DNA of 64,000 bases from Streptomyces diacarni (GCF_003323715.1 NZ_QOIN01000043.1:248001-312000), one strand, 5' to 3'; positions 8,201 to 17,481 are shown, counted from the stretch's first letter. The notes: generated from the letters alone by a model not told the origin. Numbers and translations: made by a program.

Positions 8201-8442
8201 CGCGGGCAGGCATCAGATGCGGCCGCCCGTCGGACGCGTCAGCGGACCCGTCCTTCTGCGCGTCGTCGTAACGCCCCCCGCGCGAAGGCACCTGCCAGGA
8301 GCGCCAGCAGTCTCCCGCCCGCTCCGGCGGCGCACTTCTTGCGCTGTGTGACCGCGACCAGTCCGGCCGTGACCGCCGTGCTCGCCGTGGAGGTCGCGGC
8401 GGCCGAACGCGCGGGGGCGAAGGGGGTGTTCGGGGCGGCGGC
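8201..8442. other. Intergenic region without a convincing gene
   Basis: About 240 bp between the terminator at 8161 and the end of the membrane-protein gene at 8443. Minus-strand reading frames here give short Ala/Arg-rich translations without a plausible start and ribosome binding site. I see no promoter motif or repeat that I can support. Confidence 0.4.
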
Positions 8443-8703
8443 TCAGCCTCCGTACATGCTGCGGAAGAAGAGGAAGCCGATCGCCATGCCGATGACGATG
8501 CCGGCTATGGAGACGCCGATCGCCGTGCCCGCGAGCCGCTCCTGTTTGGACTTGGCGACGAGGCCGCAGATGAGGCCCGCGATACCGAAACCAGGCGGGC
8601 AGAAGAGAAAAGCGATGGCTCCGAGCACGATGCCCACGATGCTCAGCGTGTTGGAGTCGTTCACGGGCCGTCCCGGCTGGTACGGCGGTCCCGGATAGGA
8701 CAC
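8443..8703 (-). CDS. Small membrane protein (DUF4190-like)
   Basis: An 86-aa protein with a Pro/Gly/Tyr-rich cytoplasmic head (MSYPGPPYQPGRP), then two hydrophobic segments (about residues 22-48 and 60-80) around a short basic loop (KSKQER). This is the layout of the DUF4190 family, common in actinobacteria and of unknown role. It is a single gene with its own upstream region. Confidence 0.75.
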   Translation of the reverse strand: MSYPGPPYQPGRPVNDSNTLSIVGIVLGAIAFLFCPPGFGIAGLICGLVAKSKQERLAGTAIGVSIAGIVIGMAIGFLFFRSMYGG

Positions 8704-8898
8704 TGCGCCCCCTCACATGTGTCGAGTGACGACACCCTATGGAGTGAACGGCGGTGTGGGTAGCCCCTCGTGCTCCCCGCGGGCCCCTCGTGCCTTCTCG
8801 GGGAAACCCGCCGCGGACGGGCGAGAACGCGGCGACGCGGCCGCAACGGCTCGCGGGCCCCGTACCGGGGACGAGGCCGGGCCCGGCGCGGGGCCCGA

Positions 8899-9411
8899 TC
8901 AGGCGGGCCAGAGCGCGGCGTCGGCGGAAGGGGCCGCGGAGGGGTGGGGGACCAGGGCGCCTCCCGTGGCGTCGACGAAGCCCCGCAACCCCTTGAGCAG
9001 CGCCTCGCGTTCCCGCACCCGCATGGCACCCAGCATCTCCAGCAGCGCCTCCTCACGCTGCTCGCGCAGATCCGTCAGGTAGGCGCGGCCGCGCCCGGTC
9101 AGCCGCAGCTCCAACTCCCGTCTGCTGGTGGGGCTGGGAGAGCGTTCCACGAACCCGATCGCCTCCAGCCGGTCGCACAGCCGGCTCACCGACGACGGCG
9201 CCGAACCCAGCGCCTCACCCAGCGCGCGGAGGTTCATCCCCTCGTCGCGGTCGACGCAGTACATGACCCTCAACTGCGACGGCGAGACGGGGGTGGTGGA
9301 CGCGGCGTTCCTGCCGCGTTCCCACAGCACCTCCAGCAGTTCGATGACCTCGCTCGCCCGCTGTGCGGTATCGCGGGCGTTATGGCAGGGAGGGGTAGGG
9401 TTCACACCCAT
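8899..9411 (-). CDS. MarR-family transcriptional regulator
   Basis: A 170-aa winged-helix repressor. The core SPSQLRVMYCVDRDEGMNL, then LGSAPSSVSRLCDRLEAIGF (recognition helix region), then the wing RRELELRLTGRG, is a standard MarR layout. ATG 9411 gives a normal-length protein; the open frame extends about 33 codons further upstream, but that part is basic and low-complexity. It probably represses itself or an unlinked target, since no divergent gene is close. A GC-rich inverted repeat at about 8852-8896 could terminate it. Confidence 0.85.
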   Translation of the reverse strand: MGVNPTPPCHNARDTAQRASEVIELLEVLWERGRNAASTTPVSPSQLRVMYCVDRDEGMNLRALGEALGSAPSSVSRLCDRLEAIGFVERSPSPTSRRELELRLTGRGRAYLTDLREQREEALLEMLGAMRVREREALLKGLRGFVDATGGALVPHPSAAPSADAALWPA

Positions 9412-9579
9412 ATCAGTACCACTCCGTATCGGCGAGCGCGCACAAGCCGGGCGAGGTCCCCACCCGGTCCCGCGCCGCGTAGCGGTCCGGCTCGGCGGAC
9501 GAGGCGGCACCGCTCGCGAGCCTCCCCGGTGGAGGCTCGTCCGGCACCCGCCCCGGTGGGCGGACGGGACCGGTGTCGG

Positions 9580-10188
9580 TCAGCTGATCCGGGGACGGAC
9601 CGCCCCCGCGGCGCGCCGGGCCGGCGCCGCGCTGACGCTCGCCCGCGCGGTGAGCAGCGAGTCGAAGAGGGCTCCGGCGGAGAGGAGGGCGGCGCGCGCG
9701 TCCTGTGTCACCCGGTGGTCGTCGTGCGCGGCGCGGGCCGCCTCGTGGACGCGCCGGTACCCGTGGACGCGGCGGGCGTGGTGGACCGACAGCGCGGCGG
9801 CCAGGTCCTCGAACGGCGCCTGGGCGGGGTAGCCCCGCTCGGCTGCCAGCTCCGTCAGCAGGACCTCCGCGGCATCGAGCGCCCGGCCGGGATCGGTGGA
9901 GAAGTCCTCTTCCAGCGCGGTCCACCGGGCGAGGTAGTGCTCGCGCGCGGCACGGTCGAGCGGCAGGACCTGGAGCTGGGCGTACCGCTTGAGCCGGACG
10001 CGCAGCTCTCGCCTGGTGGTCCGCACGTCGCCGCGGCGGCGGGCCAGGGTGCGGTCGTACTCAGGACCGAAGCGGCCCTGGAGGTCTTCTCCGTCCCGGT
10101 CCGCCACCTCCTGCCTGAAACGGAACGCGAGCCCGACGGCGACCGCGAGGACCACGCCGAGACCGGCGATGAGCAGGATGGTGAACAT
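9580..10188 (-). CDS. Membrane-anchored hypothetical protein
   Basis: A 202-aa protein with one N-terminal transmembrane helix (FTILLIAGLGVVLAVAVGLAF) followed by a long, charged, probably helical cytoplasmic domain. The domain starts with RFGPEYDR and contains several RR/ER patches. I know this pattern from actinobacterial proteins of unknown function. The ATG at 10188 follows GGAGAAGG at good spacing; the longer open frame to 10485 is not supported. It is a single gene, with a 329-bp gap to the divergent cold-shock gene. Confidence 0.7.
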   Translation of the reverse strand: MFTILLIAGLGVVLAVAVGLAFRFRQEVADRDGEDLQGRFGPEYDRTLARRRGDVRTTRRELRVRLKRYAQLQVLPLDRAAREHYLARWTALEEDFSTDPGRALDAAEVLLTELAAERGYPAQAPFEDLAAALSVHHARRVHGYRRVHEAARAAHDDHRVTQDARAALLSAGALFDSLLTARASVSAAPARRAAGAVRPRIS

Positions 10189-10517
10189 GCGCGCCTTCTC
10201 CCCGGTTTCCGGACCCGTCGGCAGGCGGAAACCGTCCTGACAAAAATGGGGGATCGGGACTCTGAGAAGAGACCCGGCATGGGGCCCGTGCCCACCCGGC
10301 GCACCGGTAAACCTCCCAATGAACAATCCATCCCGACGGCTTCCGCCGACCCCCCATCCAGCGCCCCTCCCCCGGGGTGACCTGGGGCTATGGGGCTCTC
10401 CCCGCGGTGTTCGCCGGGGGCACCGCCACCTGCCGTACCCCTCGCGGCCCCGCTTCGCTAGGATCCCGGCCAGGTGTCCGGGCACGGGGCCCGGGGATGT
10501 GGTTTTTAGGTGGAAAC
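10189..10517. other. Divergent intergenic region upstream of the cold-shock gene
   Basis: 329 bp between divergent genes, slightly less GC-rich than the surroundings. A TAGGAT at 10459-10464 could be a -10 element for the plus-strand cold-shock gene, but its -35 partner is weak. I see no operator palindrome. Confidence 0.3.
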
Positions 10518-10967
10518 ATGGTTGCTGGTCGAGTTGTCCGGTTCGACGGTGCGCGGGGTTACGGGTTCATCGCGCCGGAACACGGGGGCGAGGACGTCTT
10601 CCTGCACGCGAACGATCTGATGGTGCCGGAGTCCTACGTGCACACCGGCGTGGCGGTCGAATTCGAGATCGAGGACGGCGACCGGGGACTGAAGGCCTCC
10701 TCGGTCCGCCTTCTGCACAATGCGGAGAGCATGTCGCCGTTCGCACCGGCGCCCTCCGCCGCCGATGCTCCCCGGGAGGCGTCGGCCTCCGTCCGCTCGG
10801 ACGATCCTGACGATCCCCTGTGCGACGTGCTCAGCGTCGCCGAGTACACCAGGTCGGTGACGGAGCTGCTGCTGGAAGCCGCGCCGGGACTGACCGGGGC
10901 TCAGATCCTCGACATCCGCCGCAGGCTGGTGCAGTTCGGGAAGCAGCACGGCTGGGCCGAGGACTGA
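10518..10967 (+). CDS. Cold-shock-domain protein with C-terminal extension
   Basis: A 149-aa protein. Residues 1-66 form a cold-shock domain with the RNP1-like GYGFIAPE and RNP2-like DVFLHANDL nucleic-acid-binding motifs. The C-terminal half (about residues 75-149) is an Ala/Pro/Ser linker followed by a helical segment, and is not part of ordinary 67-aa CspA proteins. The probable role is single-stranded RNA or DNA binding. The start ATG follows AGGTGG at 10508-10513. Confidence 0.88.
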   Translation: MVAGRVVRFDGARGYGFIAPEHGGEDVFLHANDLMVPESYVHTGVAVEFEIEDGDRGLKASSVRLLHNAESMSPFAPAPSAADAPREASASVRSDDPDDPLCDVLSVAEYTRSVTELLLEAAPGLTGAQILDIRRRLVQFGKQHGWAED

Positions 10968-10993
10968 CACACCAGTCGCGTACAGCCGATCGG

Positions 10994-11044
10994 CGCCGCT
11001 GCGGCGCGGGTACGGGGTTGTGCCCGTCCCGCGCCGCAGCGGCG
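10994..11044. terminator. Strong bidirectional terminator
   Basis: A 17-bp perfect stem: CGCCGCTGCGGCGCGGG (10994-11010) pairs with 11028-11044, and the arms continue inward as ACGGG/CCCGT. It separates the convergent cold-shock and LysM genes. Confidence 0.9.
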
Positions 11045-11134
11045 TTGTGAGCACCGGCCGGCCGCGTCGGGATGTGCTGACACCGGATCCCGGCGCCCGC
11101 CCGGGGCCCGCGAGCGGGCCCCGGGCTCGGCGGG

Positions 11135-11821
11135 TCAGTACCAGCCGTGCTTGTTGTGAAAGGCGAGCGCCGCCTGCCAGGAGCCGTAGCGGTGCTCGAC
11201 GTAGTGCTCGGCGCCGGCGTGCTGTTCGGCGACCGTGCCCTTGCCCCAGGGCTGGTCGGTCTGGAACAGCCCGTAGTACTTGCCGTTCTGGGCGTTGGGG
11301 TTGCCGCTGGACTCCCGGCGGATGATCTCCGCCTTCGCCGCGTTCTCCGACATGGAGGCGGCCGAGGAGGCGGGTTTGGACCGCGTGGCCTGCGGAGCCG
11401 CCTCCTCCTGTGACTGCTCCTCCTGGGCTTGCGGGGCCTGTGAGGTCTGCGGAGTCTCGGGGGTTGCCTCCTGCGCCGGGGGCGGCGCCGAGGGGGCCGG
11501 CTGCGGGGTACTCGCTCCGGTGACCTCCAGTCGCTGACCGGGGAAGATCCGGTCGGGATCGGGAAGGCCGTTGCGCTCGGCCAGTTCCTGCCAGGTGGTC
11601 CCGTGGCGCTGTGCGACCTCGGAGAGGGTGTCGCCGGGCTGCACCTGGTACCCGGCGGTGCCCTGCGTCTCGTACCCGGTGGTGCCCTGGGTCCGCGCGG
11701 TGGCCTCCGCGTGGGTGTGCGTGCCGGCGGACTGCGCCTCCTGCCCGAAGGCGGGAGTTGCCGGGACGGCGACCGCGGCCGCCGTGAGGACGCCGAAGGT
11801 GGCGATCTTGGTCTTACGCAT
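11135..11821 (-). CDS. Secreted LysM / transglycosylase-like cell-wall protein
   Basis: A 228-aa exported protein. A signal peptide (MRKTKIATFGVLTAAAVAV with a PAFG cleavage region), a LysM peptidoglycan-binding domain (YQVQPGDTLSEVAQRHGTTW, about residues 55-100), a Pro/Gln/Glu-rich linker, and a C-terminal lysozyme-like domain. The last domain has the catalytic-type Glu in IIRRESSGNP and ends GSWQAALAFHNKHGWY. It resembles the resuscitation-promoting and SLT-type muralytic proteins that remodel the wall during germination and growth. The probable riboswitch in its leader fits that group. Confidence 0.9.
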   Translation of the reverse strand: MRKTKIATFGVLTAAAVAVPATPAFGQEAQSAGTHTHAEATARTQGTTGYETQGTAGYQVQPGDTLSEVAQRHGTTWQELAERNGLPDPDRIFPGQRLEVTGASTPQPAPSAPPPAQEATPETPQTSQAPQAQEEQSQEEAAPQATRSKPASSAASMSENAAKAEIIRRESSGNPNAQNGKYYGLFQTDQPWGKGTVAEQHAGAEHYVEHRYGSWQAALAFHNKHGWY

Positions 11822-11869
11822 CTGAATCAGGTCCTTACCGTCGAGTCCGGAGACTCTCTGTTGGGGTCA

Positions 11870-12015
11870 GAGGAAAGCCCGTCAGGGCGGTAGCAAACTC
11901 CTCCGGGCGCTCCCCGGGCTGACGATCCGTTCGGCTCGGCCGATCTTTCACCCGGGCAGAGGTACCGGGCGTCCCCGATGGGCGGTACTCGACGCCGAGG
12001 CGACGTGCCACGGCC
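11870..12015 (-). ncRNA. Probable c-di-AMP riboswitch (ydaO type)
   Basis: On the minus strand, upstream of the LysM gene, the leader contains in order: CGGGGACGCCC, then CCCGGGTGAA, then GCCGAACGGATCGTCAGC followed by CCCGGGGAGCG. These match the spaced conserved blocks of the ydaO element (GGGGACCCA, GGGGUGAA, CCGAAxCCGUCAGC). That RNA class is established upstream of Streptomyces cell-wall lytic genes and switches them off with c-di-AMP. I judged this by eye; the exact boundaries and pairing are not tested. Confidence 0.6.
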
Positions 12016-12338
12016 GGCCCGGGCGCCCGGGTGGTGTCCGACCCCCGGGTCGTGTGGTGCCCGTGCGGGCCAGGGGAAGGCGGGCGGGCCGGGAACGGGC
12101 GCGGGCGGGCGGGAAACGGGCACCGGGTCAGGGCGCGGATGCGGCTCGGGCCTGGGGCGGCACGCCGTGAGGGGCGGCGGGATACGGGCGCAAGCGGGCA
12201 CGATCTGCCCGACCGGAGGGCTGGTGGTGCCCCGCCCACGGCCGGTACAACTCTGCACACGGGCAGGAACGGGCAGCCCGGTGCCCGAACGGAGCCTGCG
12301 GGGACCGGCCGGGACAGGACGAACAGGAGCACGGAGCC

Positions 12339-13100
12339 ATGAGCGCGGCGGAGCGGCAGCGGCAGATCGTCGGTACGGCACGACGACTGGGCTCCGTCGA
12401 GGTGACCCAACTCGCCGACGATCTCGGCGTGGCCAAGGAGACGGTGCGCCGCGATCTGCGCGTCCTGGAGCAGCATGGTCTGCTGCGCCGTACGCACGGA
12501 GGCGCCTATCCGGTGGAGAGCGCCGGCTTCGAGACGACGCTGGCCTTCCGCACCACCATGCACGTGCCGGAGAAGCGGCGGATCGCCTCGGCCGCCGTCG
12601 AACTGCTCGGGGACGCGGAGACGGTCTTCGTGGACGAGGGGTTCACTCCGCAGCTCATCGCCGAGGCGCTGCCGACGGACCGGGCGTTGACGGTGGTGAC
12701 GGCCTCACTGCCGGTGGCGAACGTGCTGGCGAGTGCGGGGGACTTCACCGTGCTGCTGCTGGGTGGACGGGTGCGGGGCGGCACGCTGGCCACCGTCGAG
12801 CACTGGACGACGAAGATGCTGGCCGGATTCGTCATCGACCTGGCGTTCGTCGGCGCCAACGGCATCTCCCGCGAGCACGGGTTGACCACCCCAGACCCGG
12901 CGGTCAGCGAGGTGAAGGCGCAGGCGGTGCGGGCGGCACGGCGGCGGGTCTTCGCCGGGCCGCACACCAAGTTCGGCGCGGTGAGTTTCTGCCGCTTCGC
13001 CCAGGTGGGCGACTTCGAGGCGCTGGTCACCTCCACCGGGCTGCCCGCGCAAGAAGCACACCGTTACGCCCTGCAGGGGCCGCAGGTCATCAGAGTCTGA
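12339..13100 (+). CDS. DeoR-family regulator of the polyol operon
   Basis: A 253-aa repressor with an N-terminal helix-turn-helix (LADDLGVAKETVRRDLRVLEQ, residues about 28-48) followed by RTHGGA. The C-terminal sugar-phosphate-sensing domain has FVDEGFTP, VVTASLPVANVL and FVGANGIS. It lies 103 bp upstream of a sugar/polyol ABC operon on the same strand and very likely controls it in response to a phosphorylated intermediate. Confidence 0.92.
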   Translation: MSAAERQRQIVGTARRLGSVEVTQLADDLGVAKETVRRDLRVLEQHGLLRRTHGGAYPVESAGFETTLAFRTTMHVPEKRRIASAAVELLGDAETVFVDEGFTPQLIAEALPTDRALTVVTASLPVANVLASAGDFTVLLLGGRVRGGTLATVEHWTTKMLAGFVIDLAFVGANGISREHGLTTPDPAVSEVKAQAVRAARRRVFAGPHTKFGAVSFCRFAQVGDFEALVTSTGLPAQEAHRYALQGPQVIRV

Positions 13101-13203
13101 CCCGTCCCGCCCGAGCGCTCCACCCCCGCCCCCGTCCCGGACCGGCGGTCGTCCTCGTACGCCCGCCGACGCCGTACACATGTCGATTTCGCCAGGAGTT
13201 TCC

Positions 13204-14598
13204 ATGCGCCGTCGGAGCAGACAGCTCAGCCGGACACCTCACCGACCACGCCGTGCCCGGGCGCTGGCCGCGACCGCCACGGCGGGCGTGCTGCTCACGC
13301 TTCCCGCCTGTGCCGGGGCCGGGGCGCTGGGGCAGGGGGGTGACACGATCAACGTCCTCATGGTGAACAACCCGCAGATGCTGGAGCTGCGGAAGTTGAC
13401 CGCGGACCACTTCACGAAGGAGACCGGCATCAAGGTCAACTTCACGGTGCTGCCGGAGAACGACGTCCGCGACAAGATCAGCCAGGACTTCGCCAACCAG
13501 GCGGGCCAGTACGACGTGGCCACCCTCAGCAACTACGAGACGCCGATCTTCGCGAAGAACGAGTGGCTGCAGCCGCTGGACCAGTACACCCGCAAGGACA
13601 AGTCGTTCGATCAGCAGGACATCCTGCCTCCGGTGCGGGAGTCGCTCAGCGGCGAGGACGGCAAGGTCTACGCGCAGCCCTTCTACGGTGAGTCGTCCTT
13701 CCTGATGTACCGCAAGGACGTCTTCGCCAAAGAGGGCCTGACGATGCCGAAGGAGCCGACCTGGCCGCAGGTTGCCGAGCTCGCGGCCGAGGTGGACGGC
13801 TCGCAGAGCGGCATGAAGGGCATATGCCTGCGCGGGCTGCCGGGCTGGGGCGAACTGATCGCGCCGCTGACGACCGTCGTCAACACCTTCGGCGGCACGT
13901 GGTTCGACAAGGACTGGAAGGCGCGGCTGGACGACCCCGCCTTCAAGAAGGCGACGAAGTTCTATGTCGACCTGGTACGCAAGCACGGCGAATCCGGCGC
14001 CGCCCAGGCCGGTTACGCCGAGTGCCTGAACAACATGACGCAGGGCAAGACCGCCATGTGGTATGACGCCACGGCCGGCGCCGGCTCCCTGGAGGGGTCG
14101 AAGTCCAAGGTCAAGGGCAAGATCGGGTACGTGCCCGCGCCGACGCTCAAGACGGAGAGCTCCGGCTGGCTCTACAGCTGGGCGTGGGGCATCCAAAAGG
14201 CGAGCCGCAACCCGGACAAGGCCTGGAAGTTCATCTCCTGGGCGTCGGGCAAGGAGTACGAGCGGCTGGTCGGCGAGGAGTTCGGCTGGGCCAACGTCCC
14301 GGCGGGCAAGCGCGCCTCGACCTACAAGCTGCCGGAGTACAAGAAGGAGGCGGGCGCCTTCGGTGAGGTCACCCGCCGGGCCATCACAGGCGCCGAGCCC
14401 CGCGACCCCGGCGTGCAGCCGCGGCCGACGATCGGCATCCAGTTCGTGGACATCCCCGAGTTCGCCGACCTGGGCACCAAGGTCTCGCAGGAGATCAGCG
14501 CGGCGATCGCGGGCCGCCAGTCCGTCGAGACGGCTCTGCGCAAGTCGCAGACGCTGGCCGAGGAGATCTCCGAGGACTACGAGGGGCGGGGCCGATGA
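13204..14598 (+). CDS. Polyol/sugar ABC transporter substrate-binding lipoprotein
   Basis: A 464-aa family-1 extracellular solute-binding protein. It has a twin-Arg-rich basic start, a hydrophobic core and a lipobox LPAC, so it should be membrane-anchored outside. The mature sequence (INVLMVNNPQMLELRKL, then FTVLPENDVRDKI, then QPFYGESSFLMYRKDVF) resembles the sorbitol/mannitol binding proteins. Start ATG 13204 follows CAGGAG; an in-frame ATG at 13180 lacks one. It overlaps the next permease gene by 4 bp (ATGA). Confidence 0.9.
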   Translation: MRRRSRQLSRTPHRPRRARALAATATAGVLLTLPACAGAGALGQGGDTINVLMVNNPQMLELRKLTADHFTKETGIKVNFTVLPENDVRDKISQDFANQAGQYDVATLSNYETPIFAKNEWLQPLDQYTRKDKSFDQQDILPPVRESLSGEDGKVYAQPFYGESSFLMYRKDVFAKEGLTMPKEPTWPQVAELAAEVDGSQSGMKGICLRGLPGWGELIAPLTTVVNTFGGTWFDKDWKARLDDPAFKKATKFYVDLVRKHGESGAAQAGYAECLNNMTQGKTAMWYDATAGAGSLEGSKSKVKGKIGYVPAPTLKTESSGWLYSWAWGIQKASRNPDKAWKFISWASGKEYERLVGEEFGWANVPAGKRASTYKLPEYKKEAGAFGEVTRRAITGAEPRDPGVQPRPTIGIQFVDIPEFADLGTKVSQEISAAIAGRQSVETALRKSQTLAEEISEDYEGRGR

Positions 14599-15569
14599 GC
14601 ACGCCGACGACCGCTCCGGCACCCGGAGCGCGCAACGAGCGCCCGTCAGCGGCGGGCAAGCCCGCCACGAAGCCGCAGGAGCCGCCGAACAAGCTGCGCG
14701 CCTGGGTCACCAGGGCGCCGCTGCTGCCCGCGCTGGTCTTCATGATCGTCGTCACTCAGCTGCCGTTCGTGGCCACCCTGGTGGTCTCGTTCTTCGACTG
14801 GAACGCCCTGTACCCGGAGGCCCGCCGGTTCGGCGGCTTCGAGAACTACGGGGAGGTCCTCGGCGACGCGGCGCTGCGCGAGTCCGTGATCACGACAGCG
14901 ATACTGACCGCCGTCGTCGTGCTGACCAGCCTGGTGCTCGGGCTCGGCCTGGCGCTGCTGCTCGACCGCACCTTCAAGGGCCGCGGCCTGGTGCGCACTC
15001 TGCTGATCGCGCCGTTCCTGCTGGTCCCCGTGGCGGCGGCGCTGCTGTGGAAGCACGTCCTCTACAACCCGGAGTACGGGCTGCTCAACGGCATGCTGAC
15101 CTGGGTGTTCGGAGACGACGGGCCGCAGCCCGACTGGGTGGCGGAGATGCCGCTCGGCGCGGTGGAGGTGGCGCTGATCTGGCAGTGGACGCCCTTCATG
15201 ATGCTCATCCTGCTGGCCGGACTGCAGAGCCGTCCCGCCGACTCCCTGGAGGCGGCCCGCATCGACGGGGCGAGCGCCTGGCAGATCTTCCGCTATCTGA
15301 CGGTGCCGCACCTGCGCCGCTACCTGGAGCTGGGCGCGCTGCTGGGCTCCATCTACATCGTGCAGAACTTCGACGCCGTCTTCACCATCACCTCCGGCGG
15401 GCTGGGAACCGCCAACCTGCCGTACACCATCTACCAGACCTTCTACCAGGGCCACGAGTACGGACTGGCGTCCGCGGCCGGGGTCCTGGTGGTGCTCGGC
15501 TCCCTGATCATCGCCACCCTCGCGCTGCGGGTGGTCTCGTCCCTCTTCCGCGAGGAGGCCCGGTCATGA
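14595..15569 (+). CDS. ABC transporter permease (MalF/UgpA type)
   Basis: A 324-aa membrane protein with a disordered N-terminal tail of about 35 residues and six or so transmembrane segments. It carries the EAA loop (DSLEAARIDGASAWQIFRYL) that contacts the ATPase. It pairs with the permease at 15566. The operon has no ATPase gene; Streptomyces carbohydrate systems of this class usually share the MsiK ATPase encoded elsewhere (inference here). Confidence 0.93.
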   Translation: MSTPTTAPAPGARNERPSAAGKPATKPQEPPNKLRAWVTRAPLLPALVFMIVVTQLPFVATLVVSFFDWNALYPEARRFGGFENYGEVLGDAALRESVITTAILTAVVVLTSLVLGLGLALLLDRTFKGRGLVRTLLIAPFLLVPVAAALLWKHVLYNPEYGLLNGMLTWVFGDDGPQPDWVAEMPLGAVEVALIWQWTPFMMLILLAGLQSRPADSLEAARIDGASAWQIFRYLTVPHLRRYLELGALLGSIYIVQNFDAVFTITSGGLGTANLPYTIYQTFYQGHEYGLASAAGVLVVLGSLIIATLALRVVSSLFREEARS

Positions 15570-16450
15570 GTGCGAGCGTCACGGTCGCCGACCCGAGAAA
15601 GGCGCGCGCGGTCACCGCCCCGCGCACGGTACGGCGCAGAAACGCGCTTTTGGGCCTGCTGGCGTGGGTGTGCGGGCTCGTCTTCTTCCTGCCGATCGCG
15701 TGGATGGTGCTCACCTCCTTCCACTCGGAGTCGGACGCGGCCACCAACCCGCCGTCCCTGGCCGCCCCGCTGACGCTGGACGGCTACCGGGAGTTCTTCG
15801 GCGGGGCCTGGCAGTCGGGGCCCTGGCCGGCGCTGGCCAACTCGCTGACCGCCTCGGTCGTCTCCACGCTGTTCGTGCTCGTGCTGGCACTGCCCGCCGC
15901 CTACGCGCTGTCCATCCGGCCGGTGCGCAAGTGGACCGACGTGCTGTTCTTCTTCCTGTCCACGAAGATGCTCCCGGTGGTCGCCGGGCTGCTGCCGATC
16001 TACCTGTTCGCCAAGAACACCGGCTTCCTCGACAACATCTGGCTGCTGGTCATCCTCTACACCTCGATGAACCTGCCGATCGCGGTGTGGATGATGCACT
16101 CCTTCCTGGCCGAGGTGCCGGTCGCGCTGATCGAGGCCGCCCAGCTCGACGGCGCCCGGCTGCCCACCATCCTGGCGCGGGTCGTCGCCCCCGTCGCCGC
16201 GCCCGGGATCGCCGCCACCGCGCTGATCTGCTTCATCTTCTCCTGGAACGAGATGCTCTTCGCGCGGGTGCTGACGGGGGTCGTCGCACAGACGGCGCCC
16301 GTCTTCCTGACCGGCTTCATCACCAGCCAGGGCCTGTTCCTGGCCAAGGTGTGCGCCGCGTCGCTCGTGATCTCCCTGCCGGTGCTCGCCGCGGGGTTCG
16401 CCGCCCAGGACAAGCTGGTCCAGGGCCTGTCGCTAGGAGCCGTGAAATGA
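15566..16450 (+). CDS. ABC transporter permease (MalG/UgpE type)
   Basis: A 294-aa polytopic membrane protein, the second permease of the polyol importer. The EAA loop reads ALIEAAQLDGARLPTILARV. It starts with ATG overlapping the previous stop by 4 bp and ends overlapping the dehydrogenase start (ATGA), so all genes from 13204 onward are translationally coupled. Confidence 0.93.
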   Translation: MSASVTVADPRKARAVTAPRTVRRRNALLGLLAWVCGLVFFLPIAWMVLTSFHSESDAATNPPSLAAPLTLDGYREFFGGAWQSGPWPALANSLTASVVSTLFVLVLALPAAYALSIRPVRKWTDVLFFFLSTKMLPVVAGLLPIYLFAKNTGFLDNIWLLVILYTSMNLPIAVWMMHSFLAEVPVALIEAAQLDGARLPTILARVVAPVAAPGIAATALICFIFSWNEMLFARVLTGVVAQTAPVFLTGFITSQGLFLAKVCAASLVISLPVLAAGFAAQDKLVQGLSLGAVK

Positions 16451-17436
16451 AGGCCGCTCTCGTCGAGTCCGTGGGGAAGGTCTCCCTGACGGAGGTTCCC
16501 GACCCCACACCAGGACCCCGCGAGGTGGTGGTGAAGGTGGCCGCGTGCGGGCTGTGCGGCACGGACCTGCACATCCTCCAGGGGGAGTTCGCCCCGACCC
16601 TGCCCGTGATCCCCGGACACGAGTTCGCCGGGGAGGTGGTGGCGCTCGGCAGCGAGGTGACCGAGCTGTCCGAGGGCACCCGGGTCGCCGTCGACCCCTC
16701 CCTGTACTGCTACGAGTGCCGCTACTGCCGCTCAGGGCACAACAACCTGTGTGAGCGCTGGGCGGCGATCGGGGTGAGCCGCGCGGGCGGCGCCGCCGAG
16801 TACGCGGTGGCGCCGGTGGCCAACTGCGTGCCTCTGCCCGAGAACGTGCGCACCCAGGACGCGGCCCTGATCGAGCCGCTGTCGTGCGCGGTGCGCGGCT
16901 ACGACGTGCTGAAGAGCCAGCTGGGTTCGCACGTGCTCATCTACGGCTCGGGGACGATGGGCCTGATGATGCTGGAGCTGGCCAAGCGCACCGGGGCCGC
17001 CAGCGTGGAGGTGCTCGACCTCAACCCCGAGCGCCTTCGAACGGCGCGCTCCCTGGGATGCAGCGGCGCCGCGGCCACCGCCGAGGAACTGGACCGCCCC
17101 GGCGGCTGGGACCTGGTGGTGGACGCCACCGGTAACGCGGCCGCCATCCAGGACGGTCTCGGCCGCGTGGCCAAGGCGGGCACGTTCCTCCAGTTCGGGG
17201 TCGCCGACTACGCGACGCGGGCCACCATCGACCCGTACCGCATCTACAACCAGGAGATCACCATCACCGGATCGATGGCGGTGCTGCACAGCTACGAGCG
17301 GGCGGCCGAGTTGTTCGCCGGCGGCATCCTGGACCCGGAGGTGTTCATCTCGGACCGGCTCCCGCTGGCCTCCTACCCCGAGGCGCTGGACCGGTTCGCG
17401 GAGGGCAAGGGCCGCAAGATCGTCGTAGTGCCCTGA
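16447..17436 (+). CDS. Zinc-dependent polyol (sorbitol-type) dehydrogenase
   Basis: A 329-aa medium-chain dehydrogenase. Catalytic zinc ligands are in CGLCGTDLH and GHEFAGEV; the structural-zinc cysteines are CYECRYCRSGHNNLC; the nucleotide-binding turn is YGSGTMGL (about residue 165). It should oxidise an imported polyol such as sorbitol, mannitol, xylitol or arabitol to the ketose with NAD(P). As the last gene of the ABC operon it gives the pathway its first catabolic step. No kinase gene follows. Confidence 0.92.
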   Translation: MKAALVESVGKVSLTEVPDPTPGPREVVVKVAACGLCGTDLHILQGEFAPTLPVIPGHEFAGEVVALGSEVTELSEGTRVAVDPSLYCYECRYCRSGHNNLCERWAAIGVSRAGGAAEYAVAPVANCVPLPENVRTQDAALIEPLSCAVRGYDVLKSQLGSHVLIYGSGTMGLMMLELAKRTGAASVEVLDLNPERLRTARSLGCSGAAATAEELDRPGGWDLVVDATGNAAAIQDGLGRVAKAGTFLQFGVADYATRATIDPYRIYNQEITITGSMAVLHSYERAAELFAGGILDPEVFISDRLPLASYPEALDRFAEGKGRKIVVVP

Positions 17437-17442
17437 CCTCCC

Positions 17443-17481
17443 CGCCCCGGGGCGTCCCCCTCCCCCCGGCGCCCCGGGGCG
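17443..17481 (+). terminator. Terminator after the polyol operon
   Basis: Two copies of the self-complementary sequence CGCCCCGGGGCG (17443-17454 and 17470-17481) can pair with each other. A CCACC-GGGCC-GGTGG hairpin follows at 17485-17499. Confidence 0.75.

Noticed and set aside
8201..8442. Minus-strand frame with an Ala-rich hydrophobic stretch between the terminator and the DUF4190-like gene
   Set aside because: No start codon with a ribosome binding site, and the hydrophobic segment is short. Not enough to call a gene.
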